In this document: piece by piece, positions 1 to 7,383 of the stretch | Position numbering within the stretch: the first letter of the stretch is position 1 | How the letters are laid out: every line of letters starts with the position of its first letter | Assembly (NCBI GenBank): GCA_047626155.1 | Contig: JBLHRR010000129.1 | Location: 1 to 16,718 of the forward strand | Length of the DNA: 16,718 nucleotides | Direction of reading: 5' to 3' | Origin: CALGLS01 sp047626155 | GTDB taxonomy: Bacteria; Bacteroidota; Bacteroidia; Chitinophagales; Saprospiraceae | The notes under the pieces: generated by a model | What the model was told of the DNA's origin: nothing | Database searches by the model: none | The model's input: only the letters and a program-made list of their open reading frames with translations | Program-made: the position numbers and the translations under genes

Positions 1-33
1 ATCATTATCGAATCATTATCGAATCATTATCGA
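1..33. repeat. 11-bp tandem repeat, 3 exact copies
   Basis: Three head-to-tail exact copies of ATCATTATCGA fill 1-33, and 34-38 (ATGAT) begins a diverged fourth. The array touches the window edge, so its true length is unknown. The minus-strand gene at 27-2072 ends inside it: the TAA at 27-29 lies within a repeat unit. Each junction can pair as a short hairpin, because ATCATT and AATGAT are complementary. Confidence 0.9.
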
Positions 34-2072
34 ATGATAGAAAGTCGCTTAGCAGTAAACTTATCGTTTGCAGTAATCTTCATTACGTACATACCTACGT
101 CCAAGCTAGAGCCATCAAAAGTAATATTGAAAAGACCAGCAGGTTGCTTTTGGTATTCTTTCATCATTACTAATTTACCGTTAATATCCATTACTTCAAT
201 TAAAATGTCTGAAGCTTGCGTCATATTCATGCTAACGGTAGCTGTGTTTGAGAATGGGTTAGGATAGATGTTGGTTACATTGCCTAAATCTACACTATGA
301 GTTGATACGATGCCATTCGCAACAGCTTCCGCAATAGTTACTGATTCAGAATTATTTATGCTTCTATCAGGGTTAATAATCATAGAAACCAGGTGCATTT
401 TATCTTCATTAAAGTCTTCAGGGATGGTGTAAGTAAACATAAATACTTTATTTCCACCGGTCTCTAATGTTTCAGTGAAGCTATCGTCATCATCCATATC
501 AAAAGGGTCCACCATTTCAATAGGAGCTAGAATAGCTCTTGCAACGTGGTCATAATCGATGTCATTTACTGTGGCTGGAAGGTCACTCCAGTTCACGCCA
601 TTTATATCAATTAAATCAGGACCTCCACTGTAGAAATTTACTTGTCCCCACTCTGGTCCAATTCCGGTAACATCATCTTCTGTAAGCGCAATGTTAATGT
701 TATAATCGGGAGAGATGTCAGCTAAAGCACTTACCGTAAGCGCAATTTGTAATTCTCTTGTTACAGGATCCCAGGTAGCTCCATTTAATAAGGTAGCAAC
801 AACAGGAATTTGCGCCTGTGCGAGAACAGCAGGTTCCAAAGTCCCAAACCCTGGATCTACCCAATCCGTACGATCAGCCTTAGCACTTGGGAAATTATTA
901 TTTCCGAATCCAGGGCTATAAAGACTATCTTGCATTGGATCTCCAGTATGAACAGCAATTCCAACAAAGTTATCAGGGTACTTCGATGAAAGTCTATCCA
1001 TAGAAACCGTTCCTCTTGGGCACCATCCACACCAGGTTCCAGTTGCTTCCTCTACCAACACTTTTTTATATGGAGCAGGACTTACTGCATTAATTTGGCG
1101 AGACTCCCCATCATTACATACATCTTGATCATCAAATGTTCCACTATTTATAGACAGGATTTCTATAGATACATCTGTACTTCCTTCTGGCATTGAGAAA
1201 TTATCGTCAATCGAAAAAGCCATAAAATCACCTGTCCCCAAGGTTAAGCTATTCATAGCGAAAGGAGTCATTACCCCAGCGATATTAGCTGCAACAGAAA
1301 ATTCCGTAATCATAGAAGTTCCTACATTGGTAAGAATACCTTCAATTGATGTTGTCGTTCCGACCAAGCCGTTAACCTCAGAAAGCTTCAAAGAGGCTTG
1401 TGCATCATTGACAATTACTGGAGCTACAAGCTCATACTCGTAAGAGAAATCATCCACAAAGAATTCATCTCCTCCTCTTGGGAAAATATCAATGGAAGCA
1501 ATACCATCAGAGACATTTGCGAAAGACCCTACACAAGCACCATCTATAAAAACTTGCCACTTGTTCGCATCTAAATTTGTAGCCATTCGGAAGTTAAACC
1601 ATGTATCCATAGGGTAAGAGAATGTCATTGTAGTTGCATTAGCACCATCGGTTATACTTCCTGCGCCATTCGCATCAAAAATTGCATTCATCGCCCAGGT
1701 TGCACCTATAGCCACTTCCTGTTGGTAGTTGAAATAAGCACCTGTTATAACCTTCATGTTCAAGTTCATATCTAAATTACCGCTAGAAAATTTGTCTCCT
1801 GTAAAGTATAACACAACATCTTCAGGGCCACCACCTCCAGTTGCGGGTCCAAGTTTAATTGAGTTAGACCCACTAGCGGCGTCTTCATCTGTAATAGTCA
1901 CGTCGTCTGCTCCTGCTCCGGTGTTTCCACTCCAGGTAGTCCACTCTGTAGCAGATGTTCCCAGCCAGTCACCGGGGGTATAAGAGTCAAAATCGTCACT
2001 AAAAGAGGTTTGCCCAAAAGATAGGACAGACATCATTAAACAACCTAGAAAAGGGAGTATAATTTTTTTCAT
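27..2072 (-). CDS. Secreted T9SS cargo protein with Omp28/thioredoxin-like CxxC domain
   Basis: This 681-residue protein has a typical Bacteroidota signal peptide (residues 1 to about 21, Lys-Lys start, hydrophobic core, ending SFGQ). It ends in a type A T9SS sorting domain beginning IYPNPF at residues 602-607, so it should cross the outer membrane and be released or anchored outside. Residues about 22-215 resemble a LamG/concanavalin-like beta-sandwich (opens DDFDSYTPGDW). Residues about 216-330 look like an Ig/CARDB-type beta domain. From about 335 an Omp28-related, thioredoxin-fold segment contains C348-G-W-C351 in the context EATGTWCGWCPRG. The CxxC pair suggests disulfide chemistry or a structural disulfide; the substrate is unknown. 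The ATG at 2072 fits the signal peptide. No neighbour lies within 580 bp upstream, so it is probably monocistronic. The domain calls are family knowledge; the extracellular role is inferred. Confidence 0.88.
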   Translation of the reverse strand: MKKIILPFLGCLMMSVLSFGQTSFSDDFDSYTPGDWLGTSATEWTTWSGNTGAGADDVTITDEDAASGSNSIKLGPATGGGGPEDVVLYFTGDKFSSGNLDMNLNMKVITGAYFNYQQEVAIGATWAMNAIFDANGAGSITDGANATTMTFSYPMDTWFNFRMATNLDANKWQVFIDGACVGSFANVSDGIASIDIFPRGGDEFFVDDFSYEYELVAPVIVNDAQASLKLSEVNGLVGTTTSIEGILTNVGTSMITEFSVAANIAGVMTPFAMNSLTLGTGDFMAFSIDDNFSMPEGSTDVSIEILSINSGTFDDQDVCNDGESRQINAVSPAPYKKVLVEEATGTWCGWCPRGTVSMDRLSSKYPDNFVGIAVHTGDPMQDSLYSPGFGNNNFPSAKADRTDWVDPGFGTLEPAVLAQAQIPVVATLLNGATWDPVTRELQIALTVSALADISPDYNINIALTEDDVTGIGPEWGQVNFYSGGPDLIDINGVNWSDLPATVNDIDYDHVARAILAPIEMVDPFDMDDDDSFTETLETGGNKVFMFTYTIPEDFNEDKMHLVSMIINPDRSINNSESVTIAEAVANGIVSTHSVDLGNVTNIYPNPFSNTATVSMNMTQASDILIEVMDINGKLVMMKEYQKQPAGLFNITFDGSSLDVGMYVMKITANDKFTAKRLSIIR

Positions 2073-2428
2073 AATCTAAATTTTTAATAATTTATATTTG
2101 GTTAATAATAATTTTACTGCTTAATAATTTCGTAAAGCAGAAAGCAAGGTAGTCAAAAATTTCAGGATACTTATGTCGTACCTTTATTTTTGGCTTTATG
2201 CCTTCTAGATTACTTATTGACTGGAGAAAGCCATCGATAGGTTGAGAAGAAATGAATACTCAAGATGAGGAACGTTTTAGATAATATGAATATATTAATT
2301 ACAAAGACAGTCACCTGAAAGCGACCTATCTACTTAGTAGCGACGAGATGATGGGCAAAATAGAATGCGAACTCTCATCAAGTCTAAAGCTCCCAGCTTT
2401 TACTATTTCTAACAAAAGTCATTACCTC

Positions 2429-2446
2429 GGTGCGCTCTTACGCACC
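2429..2446. repeat. Short perfect inverted repeat (6-bp arms)
   Basis: GGTGCG (2429-2434) and CGCACC (2441-2446) are perfectly complementary around a 6-nt loop. It lies about 20 bp from a longer hairpin at 2467-2497, and the same GTGCG/CGCAC words recur around both. Confidence 0.6.
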
Positions 2447-2466
2447 TTGCGCAACAAAAGTGCGAA

Positions 2467-2497
2467 CGTTTACTAAACTTTTCCAGTTTAGTAAACG
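2467..2497. repeat. Perfect 13-bp inverted repeat, 5-nt loop
   Basis: The arms CGTTTACTAAACT (2467-2479) and AGTTTAGTAAACG (2485-2497) are exactly complementary, with loop TTTCC. No T-run follows on either strand, so it is not a classic intrinsic terminator. It could be an RNA processing structure, a protein-binding palindrome or a mobile-element scar. Confidence 0.85.
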
Positions 2498-2522
2498 CAC
2501 CAATACGTACCCGCACCAAATC

Positions 2523-2558
2523 AAAAACAACAAAGCTCAACGTCGTTAAACGCTGGGC
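2523..2558 (-). terminator. Probable intrinsic terminator of katG
   Basis: Read on the minus strand, a hairpin with one mismatch and one G-T pair (arms at 2550-2558 and 2535-2543) is followed directly by TTTGTTGTTTTT. It lies about 100 nt beyond the katG stop and in the right orientation. The stem is short and imperfect, so confidence is moderate. Confidence 0.5.
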
Positions 2559-2615
2559 CTTATTTTAATACCTATTTGAAACTGCAGCTGTCCTTTTCAA
2601 TACATTAGTGGGAAG

Positions 2616-2643
2616 AGTCAAGAGTTAAAAGTCAAGAGTTAAT
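2616..2643. repeat. 14-bp tandem direct repeat
   Basis: AGTCAAGAGTTAAA (2616-2629) is followed at once by AGTCAAGAGTTAAT (2630-2643), which differs only in the last base, and then by a partial AGTTGAC. It sits 12 bp past the katG stop codon. Short SSR-like runs of this kind are often seen between genes in Bacteroidota (general impression, no search done). Confidence 0.75.
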
Positions 2644-2654
2644 AGTTGACTAAT

Positions 2655-4871
2655 TTACTTCAAATCAAAACGATCTAAATTCATCACCTTAGACCAAGTC
2701 GCTACAAAATCCTTCACGAATCGTCCCTCAGAATCACCAGAAGCATAAACCTCCGCAATCGCTCTCAACTCAGAGTTGGAACCAAAGATAAGGTCAACTC
2801 GGGAACCGAGCCACTTAAGGTCACCCGTTTTACGGTCACGTCCTTCAAAAGTATCCTGCGCATCAGAAGTCGCTTTCCAGGTTGTATTTAGATCAAGTAA
2901 GTTGACAAAGAAATCGTTAGTCAATGTTTCTTTACGTTTTGTGAAAACACCATGTTGAGACTGATCCGCATTTGCGTTAAGCACACGAAGCCCACCAACA
3001 AGAACAGCCATCTCTGGCGCGGTCAATGTCATCAATTGTGCTTTGTCAATCAACATTTCTTCTGCGGACATATGGTAAGAAGAAGTCGCATAGTTTCGGA
3101 AACCATCTGCTTGCTGCTCCAAGGCTGCAAAAGACTCAACATCGGTATGTTCTTGAACCGCGTCTCCACGTCCAGCGGTAAACGGAACCACAGTGTTATG
3201 ACCAGCAGCTTTTGCCGCTTGCTCAATACCTGCAGATCCACCCAATACGATCAAGTCAGCAAGGGAAATGGTCTTTCCTCCTGCATTGAATGCTGTCTGA
3301 ATGCCTTTCAATGTATCTAAAACCTTTGCCAATTGGCCAGGGTTATTTGCAGCCCAGTCCTTTTGAGGAGCAAGTGCGATACGTGCACCGTTAGCACCAC
3401 CACGTTTGTCCGAGTTACGGAAAGTTGTAGCAGAAGACCAGGCGGTAGAAACCAATTGAGCAACAGATAAACCAGAAGCTAAAATGCTTGCTTTCAAAGT
3501 AGCCACATCATTATCGTCCACTAAAGCATGCTTTACTTCCGGGATCGGATCTTGCCACACTAAAACCTCAGCAGGAACTTCCGAACCATGGTAAAGGGCG
3601 CGTGGTCCCATATCACGGTGAGTCAATTTGAACCAAGCTCGAGCGAAGGCATCTTCAAATGCTTTATGGTCTTTATGGAAACGTTTTGAGATTTCTAAGT
3701 AAGCAGGATCTTCCTTCAATGCGATATCAGCAGTTGACATCATTAAGGCCTGAGTCTTCGTTGCATCGCCAGCCCTAGGAGCTATTCTAGCAGAAGAAGC
3801 GGCAGTCGGTGTCCACTGATTTGCACCAGCAGGACTCTTTGTTAATTCCCAATCGTAGTTCAATAAAACATCGAAGTAGTCCGCATCCCATTTGGTTGGG
3901 TTTGGCGTCCAAGCTCCTTCCAAGCCACTTGTAATGGTGTCGTCTCCAACTCCAGATCCAAAGCTATTTTTCCAACCAGTTCCTTGCTCTTCTATCGTAG
4001 CTCCTTCTGGTTCCGCAGCCACATATTTGTCAGGATCAGCAGCTCCGTGTGCCTTTCCAAAAGTGTGTCCACCTGCAACCAAGGCAACCGTCTCTTCATC
4101 GTTCATTGCCATCCGACCAAAAGTTTCTCGGACATCATGAGCTGATCCGATTGGGTCAGGCTTTCCTCCTGGACCTTCAGGATTTACATAAATCAATCCC
4201 ATGTGAACGGCACCAAGCGGCTGGTCCAATTTACGTTCTGTATCTGTTGAGGAAGCATAACGAATATCATCTCCCATCCATTCTTTTTCAGAACCCCAAT
4301 AAGTATCTTCTTCCGGTTCCCAAACATCTTGTCGTCCACCACCAAAACCAAAAGTAGGAAAGCCCATAGATTCCAGTGCGCAGTTACCTGCAAGGATCAT
4401 CAAATCCGCCCATGAAATTTTCTGACCATATTTCTGCTTAAGCGGCCAAAGCAATAAACGAGCTTTGTCGAGGTTCCCGTTATCCGGCCAACTGTTAAGC
4501 GGTGCAAAACGTTGCATCCCTGTTCCTCCACCACCACGTCCATCTTGGATACGGTAAGTACCTGCACTATGCCAAGCCATACGAATGAAAAATGGGCCAT
4601 AGTGACCATAATCTGCAGGCCACCATTCTTGAGAATCCGTCATCAGATCAACAAGATCTTTTTTCAGCGCTGCTAAATCAAGTGTTTTAAATTCCTCTAC
4701 ATAGTTGAATCCTTCCCCAAGCGGGTTAGACAACTCAGAGTTTTGCCGAAGGATGTTCAGCTTTAATCGGTTCGGCCACCAATCGCGGTTTATTGGGCCG
4801 CTGCCAGCACTTTGTTTGAGCATGCCACTTGTGAAAGGGCATTTCTCCACTCCATTTGAAGATGTATCCAT
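2655..4871 (-). CDS. katG: Catalase-peroxidase KatG
   Basis: This 738-residue bifunctional haem catalase-peroxidase breaks down hydrogen peroxide and also oxidises organic donors. Its length matches the family. The N-terminal haem domain has the distal triad R97, W100, H101 (RMAWHSAGTYR), the proximal haem ligand H269 (GGHTFGKAHGA), and the Trp-Tyr-Met cross-link residues W100, Y228 (GLIYVNPEGP) and M254 (GRMAMNDEE) needed for catalase activity. The C-terminal half (about 425-738) is the usual duplicated peroxidase-like domain without haem. No signal peptide is visible, so it should be cytoplasmic. The ATG at 4871 gives the family-typical start, with CPF near residue 11. It stands alone: no oxyR, perR or ankyrin partner is in the window. 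A TATATTTG element lies 37 bp upstream. The sequence is intact. Confidence 0.98.
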   Translation of the reverse strand: MDTSSNGVEKCPFTSGMLKQSAGSGPINRDWWPNRLKLNILRQNSELSNPLGEGFNYVEEFKTLDLAALKKDLVDLMTDSQEWWPADYGHYGPFFIRMAWHSAGTYRIQDGRGGGGTGMQRFAPLNSWPDNGNLDKARLLLWPLKQKYGQKISWADLMILAGNCALESMGFPTFGFGGGRQDVWEPEEDTYWGSEKEWMGDDIRYASSTDTERKLDQPLGAVHMGLIYVNPEGPGGKPDPIGSAHDVRETFGRMAMNDEETVALVAGGHTFGKAHGAADPDKYVAAEPEGATIEEQGTGWKNSFGSGVGDDTITSGLEGAWTPNPTKWDADYFDVLLNYDWELTKSPAGANQWTPTAASSARIAPRAGDATKTQALMMSTADIALKEDPAYLEISKRFHKDHKAFEDAFARAWFKLTHRDMGPRALYHGSEVPAEVLVWQDPIPEVKHALVDDNDVATLKASILASGLSVAQLVSTAWSSATTFRNSDKRGGANGARIALAPQKDWAANNPGQLAKVLDTLKGIQTAFNAGGKTISLADLIVLGGSAGIEQAAKAAGHNTVVPFTAGRGDAVQEHTDVESFAALEQQADGFRNYATSSYHMSAEEMLIDKAQLMTLTAPEMAVLVGGLRVLNANADQSQHGVFTKRKETLTNDFFVNLLDLNTTWKATSDAQDTFEGRDRKTGDLKWLGSRVDLIFGSNSELRAIAEVYASGDSEGRFVKDFVATWSKVMNLDRFDLK

Positions 4872-4907
4872 ATTATGTTATTGTTTGTGAGGTGATCAAT
4901 TTGGAAA

Positions 4908-4915
4908 CAAATATA
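4908..4915 (-). promoter_or_regulatory. katG promoter, -7 element TATATTTG
   Basis: On the minus strand TATATTTG matches the Bacteroidota -7 consensus TAnnTTTG exactly. It would give a leader of roughly 30 nt before the katG ATG. No TTG is found about 19-21 nt further upstream, so the -33 element is weak or replaced by an activator. No obvious PerR or OxyR palindrome was recognised. Confidence 0.5.
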
Positions 4916-5294
4916 GGTGGAAAAGGGGAGAGTCTTTAGAGAAAGCGTGTTTTACAGTATAGATTGTTTCTATGTAAGTATTGATGACATCGATCACTAT
5001 GGAAGTCAACTTAATTAAGAGAGAGTAGATCGTTCAATTCCTTTAGCACTCTGACGGTGTGGATTGAAGGGGTTAATGTATTAAGTTGCTTGGGGGGAGA
5101 AACTTGTTTGTTTAGGTAAGTGATTGTAGGCAACGAAATCGTTTAAAGTTATTTCCAATGGGTACAAATGGGGTAAATAATAAAAGGTCTAGAAAACCTT
5201 AGTTGCGTATCCGCTGATGATCTTATCAGTATTTGCAGGAGTGAAATTTGGAGAACATGATATTATAGGTTGGTGTTTATAGAAGTAGTCATTT
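4916..5294. other. Intergenic region, no gene seen
   Basis: This 379-bp stretch between the katG promoter and the end of the barrel-like ORF has no protein-like frame. A widely spaced inverted repeat, CAACTTAAT at 5007-5015 and ATTAAGTTG at 5080-5088, and a small hairpin CTGAT/ATCAG near 5213-5229 are visible. Neither has a clear role. Confidence 0.5.
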
Positions 5295-5666
5295 CTATTC
5301 AAAGTAGGATCTAAAGAAAAAACTCATTGTAAGTCTTCCTACATCGATGCTTTGATCTGTTGAAATTTTGCTACGAAGGCCTTTTATTTTCGTTTCATCT
5401 CGAAGAGAAACAGCGTAGCCTCCTGACATACCGATTAAAAGGAAGCCGGGAGCTACCCAATCTTTACCACGGTATTTATAACCAATAGTTAAACCTATAT
5501 CTGCAATGGGTTGTACAAATCGTAAATCCAGGTCTTTGTTTTGTAAATAGGCTTGTAGCGGAATACTTTTTTCATCCGGGCTGTTGATCAATCGGTAACG
5601 ATAGCGTTTGATGCTAATCTTCGGCATAACAAAAGACTTACGATAGTTGATCAATTCATAGCCCAA
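5295..5666 (-). CDS. Outer-membrane beta-barrel-like protein, probably the 3' part of a split gene
   Basis: I recognise no named family. From the TTG at 5666 it encodes 123 residues with alternating hydrophobic and polar segments, many Tyr/Arg/Lys girdle residues and a C-terminal FFFRSYFE ending in an aromatic then an acidic residue, as expected for outer-membrane barrel strands. The same frame stays open upstream to 5786 (TGA at 5787-5789). Those 40 extra codons also look barrel-like, for example IYTGIEYGIS and NGYLFAFHL, yet contain no ATG. The upstream gene (5747-6079) overlaps them in another frame. I infer that a single-base indel near 5750-5789 split one CarboxypepD-reg plus barrel gene. 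Alternatives are a separate gene starting at TTG, or a sequence error. Confidence 0.55.
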   Translation of the reverse strand: MGYELINYRKSFVMPKISIKRYRYRLINSPDEKSIPLQAYLQNKDLDLRFVQPIADIGLTIGYKYRGKDWVAPGFLLIGMSGGYAVSLRDETKIKGLRSKISTDQSIDVGRLTMSFFFRSYFE

Positions 5667-5746
5667 ATGAAAAGCGAAGAGGTAACCATTGGTTACTATG
5701 TTGATGTCATCCTCTTCTATTGATGTTTCGGTGCTAATACCATATT

Positions 5747-6079
5747 CTATTCCTGTGTATATTTTGTTGAATACTTTGTTATATGGTCAAATACGGTTAC
5801 TTCGATATTTATATTTTTTTCATCCTTTATAAGTAAATGAAAAGCTCCAGTGTTATCAGAACGAGAGAAGTATTTAAGAGGACGGACCCAAATGCTGTCA
5901 GTTTCGCCAATTTCGTTGTCATTACCACTATTTACATAGGTGCTGTCTTCGTAAAGGACAATAGTAGCAATCCAGGGGAGCGGTTGGTCTTTAGAGTCTA
6001 GTACGAAGCCATTCAAAAAAGATTGAGCAGTACTATTGACAGATAGAAGAAGGAGTAGGATGAAAAAAGGGTATTTCAT
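5747..6079 (-). CDS. Exported CarboxypepD-regulatory-like protein, probably the 5' part of a split gene
   Basis: This 110-residue ORF starts at the ATG at 6079; a GTG two codons upstream at 6085 is also possible. The start fits a signal peptide with a run of leucines ending NSTAQ (residues 1 to about 19). The remainder, from NGFVLDSKDQPLPW through NTGAFHLLIKDEKN, resembles the carboxypeptidase-regulatory-like beta-sandwich found at the N-terminus of many Bacteroidota outer-membrane proteins. The sequence becomes unconvincing after VTVFDH and stops at 5747, while the neighbouring frame takes up a barrel-like sequence, consistent with a frameshift. A TATATTTA element lies just upstream on the minus strand (near 6093-6100) without a clear -33 partner. 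Function is unknown; an envelope location is inferred. Confidence 0.6.
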   Translation of the reverse strand: MKYPFFILLLLLSVNSTAQSFLNGFVLDSKDQPLPWIATIVLYEDSTYVNSGNDNEIGETDSIWVRPLKYFSRSDNTGAFHLLIKDEKNINIEVTVFDHITKYSTKYTQE

Positions 6080-6219
6080 AGTCACTTGTATATTAAATAT
6101 AATTCTTTAATGAAGGAGGAATTCTTTAGTCAGTTCATCTTGTTAAGTTCTGCAAATGACACAATTGGCAGCATAAGATTCTTTTAATTTAACGTATTGT
6201 AAAATAAAATAAATAATAA

Positions 6220-6250
6220 TTTGATTATTGTAGAATTATAATTATATTTG
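6220..6250 (+). promoter_or_regulatory. Strong Bacteroidota-type promoter with no gene behind it
   Basis: TTTG at 6220-6223 and TATATTTG at 6243-6250 are separated by exactly 19 nt. This is a full match to the Bacteroidota housekeeping promoter consensus. Transcription would start near 6256 and run rightward into a stretch with no plus-strand ORF of 60 codons or more until 6943. Confidence 0.6.
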
Positions 6251-6255
6251 AATAT

Positions 6256-6908
6256 TCTTTAATCAGAAGTAATAAAATCGTTTCGTATAAAGTCGTTACA
6301 CTAAAACACCCGAGAATCGTAGCGTATGGACTTGAGTATCATTCTGCTCCTCCAATCAAAAAAAACCATACGATATAATCATGCAATGCAACAGTGAAAG
6401 ATAATTCGATTTTCTAAACTTCTAGGGTGTGTAAAGGTTTTTTATTTTAATAAAAGAACCAAAGATAAAAAATTCATTCATACCATAAAACACGAGGGTC
6501 TATGATAGAACCACCAGCACATTCGGAGGTAGAAGGTGCCAACTTCCTGCCTCAAAACTCGGATAAAAGTAGAGACTAATTCCCGTAACTAAAGGGGTAC
6601 TCTTTCGCTCAGTAGAATGATTAATATCATATAAGCATTCTCTCGGCGAACACCCAAAAAAGTAATAAAAGAAATCGGGAACCTGATTGCTAGTCGATAT
6701 CATTTATTGACATCGAAAATATTAAAAATCGTGAAACGATTGTGGATTAAAATACAATCGCCAATAAAAAGTGAAATTTGGAAGCTTCGGTAGCTCTTGG
6801 TTTTACACTTCAAAATTCATTTTTTTAACTCTAATCCGAATAGTAAAGCATGCCTCTCTATTTTTAGCAAGAAAGCCCCGGCGATAAGATCGTCGGGGCT
6901 TTCTTGCT
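6256..6908 (+). ncRNA. Candidate non-coding transcript between orphan promoter and terminator
   Basis: The interval runs from the predicted start site of the 6220-6250 promoter to the end of the 6866-6908 terminator hairpin, about 650 nt. It has small internal hairpins: AATCGT-GAA-ACGATT at 6727-6741, an imperfect GGTT/AACC stem near 6437-6462, and a distant CGTATGG/CCATACG pair at 6323-6329 and 6366-6372. The only small plus-strand ORF noted is 25 codons (from 6502), and a 67-codon ORF lies on the other strand (6500-6703); neither is recognisable. It could be a regulatory RNA, a small-peptide mRNA or the remnant of a lost gene. No known RNA family was recognised. Confidence 0.3.
6866..6908. 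terminator. Strong bidirectional intrinsic terminator
   Basis: A 15-bp perfect stem (AGCAAGAAAGCCCCG at 6866-6880 with its complement at 6894-6908) continues through one G-T pair and four more base pairs to an AAG loop. The GC core flanked by A-rich and T-rich arms is the classic two-way terminator shape. Both flanking genes point away from it, so it does not serve any annotated gene. Confidence 0.85.
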
Positions 6909-7034
6909 GCGTGGCCATTCTTAAACTATATTCTTCGGAAAGTTGTTTAGATTGCATTGCTTTTGTTTTAATTTAAAAGAATTCCCCGACGCTTGCCTCG
7001 GAGAACTATTCAAAGCCAAGTGGTGGGTGCGCGA

Positions 7035-7059
7035 TACCCCGTACCCTTGGGTCGGGGTA
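7035..7059. repeat. GC-rich hairpin
   Basis: TACCCCG (7035-7041) pairs with CGGGGTA (7053-7059). Inside, after one bulged T, ACCC pairs with GGGT around a two-base gap. No T-run follows directly, so it is not called a terminator. Confidence 0.6.
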
Positions 7060-7279
7060 ATTCCTTTACGATTCGAAAAGGTAAGTATATTAGATATTCA
7101 GTATTGTTGGCCTCTACTTTATGGCATAATTATGTAAAAAGCTAGAAAGTTCAGAAAGGAGAAAGTACGACAATACTAAAGCATTTTGTAACTATTCAGA
7201 CCGGAGACGGAAGAAGGAAGTTTCCATCCACAGCTAAACTATACCCCACTGAACAGTTACAGCATTTTTATCTGTTTTA

Positions 7280-7315
7280 CTTTGTGAAACCTTCGTGATC
7301 TTTGTGTCCTTTGTG
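7280..7315. repeat. CTTTGTG repeat cluster
   Basis: CTTTGTG or CTTCGTG occurs four times, at 7280, 7291, 7300 and 7309, with 9-11 bp spacing. Read on the other strand it gives a TTKDTKITKV-like peptide. As general knowledge, this kind of short degenerate repeat is scattered between genes in many bacterial genomes and is often misannotated as coding. Confidence 0.7.
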
Positions 7316-7383
7316 GTTTTTCTAACACGAAATGCGGAGCGCATGAAGTCACCAAAAAACATTACCTTTCCGGCAAAAAAGAA

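Larger units (their letters stand above)
2073..2654. other. Intergenic region rich in hairpins, no gene seen
   Basis: This is the 582-bp gap between the katG 3' end and the 5' end of the T9SS cargo gene. I find no open frame with protein-like character. It holds two adjacent hairpins (2429-2446 and 2467-2497), a terminator-like structure on the minus strand (2523-2558), a 14-bp direct repeat (2616-2643) and a small inverted repeat CTGCTT/AAGCAG (2117-2140). No clear TAnnTTTG element is visible on the minus strand for the cargo gene. Confidence 0.6.
6909..7383. other. Intergenic leader region upstream of the monooxygenase gene
   Basis: I see no convincing gene; a 64-codon ORF at 6943-7137 has no recognisable or protein-like character. 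The region has GC-rich inverted repeats that stand out from the AT-rich surroundings: an imperfect CCCCGA/TCGG stem at about 6983-7004 and a hairpin at 7035-7059. It also holds a CTTTGTG repeat cluster at 7280-7315. It could be the 5' leader of the downstream gene, but no riboswitch class was recognised. Confidence 0.45.

Noticed and set aside
2952..3320. 122-codon plus-strand ORF inside katG
   Set aside because: It lies wholly antisense to a conserved katG region and has no protein-family character. Long antisense frames are common in such genes.
5813..5820. Programmed -1 frameshift at A_AAA_AAT joining the CarboxypepD and barrel ORFs
   Set aside because: The -1 frame entered there meets a TGA at 5787-5789 before the barrel region, so it cannot yield the fusion.
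6500..6703. 67-codon minus-strand ORF
   Set aside because: No recognisable motif, no promoter or signal peptide, and it overlaps the candidate non-coding transcript. Kept only as a note there.
6943..7137. 64-codon plus-strand ORF after the strong terminator
   Set aside because: Its composition is atypical, rich in Trp, Cys and Pro, because it runs through GC-rich inverted repeats. Most likely non-coding.
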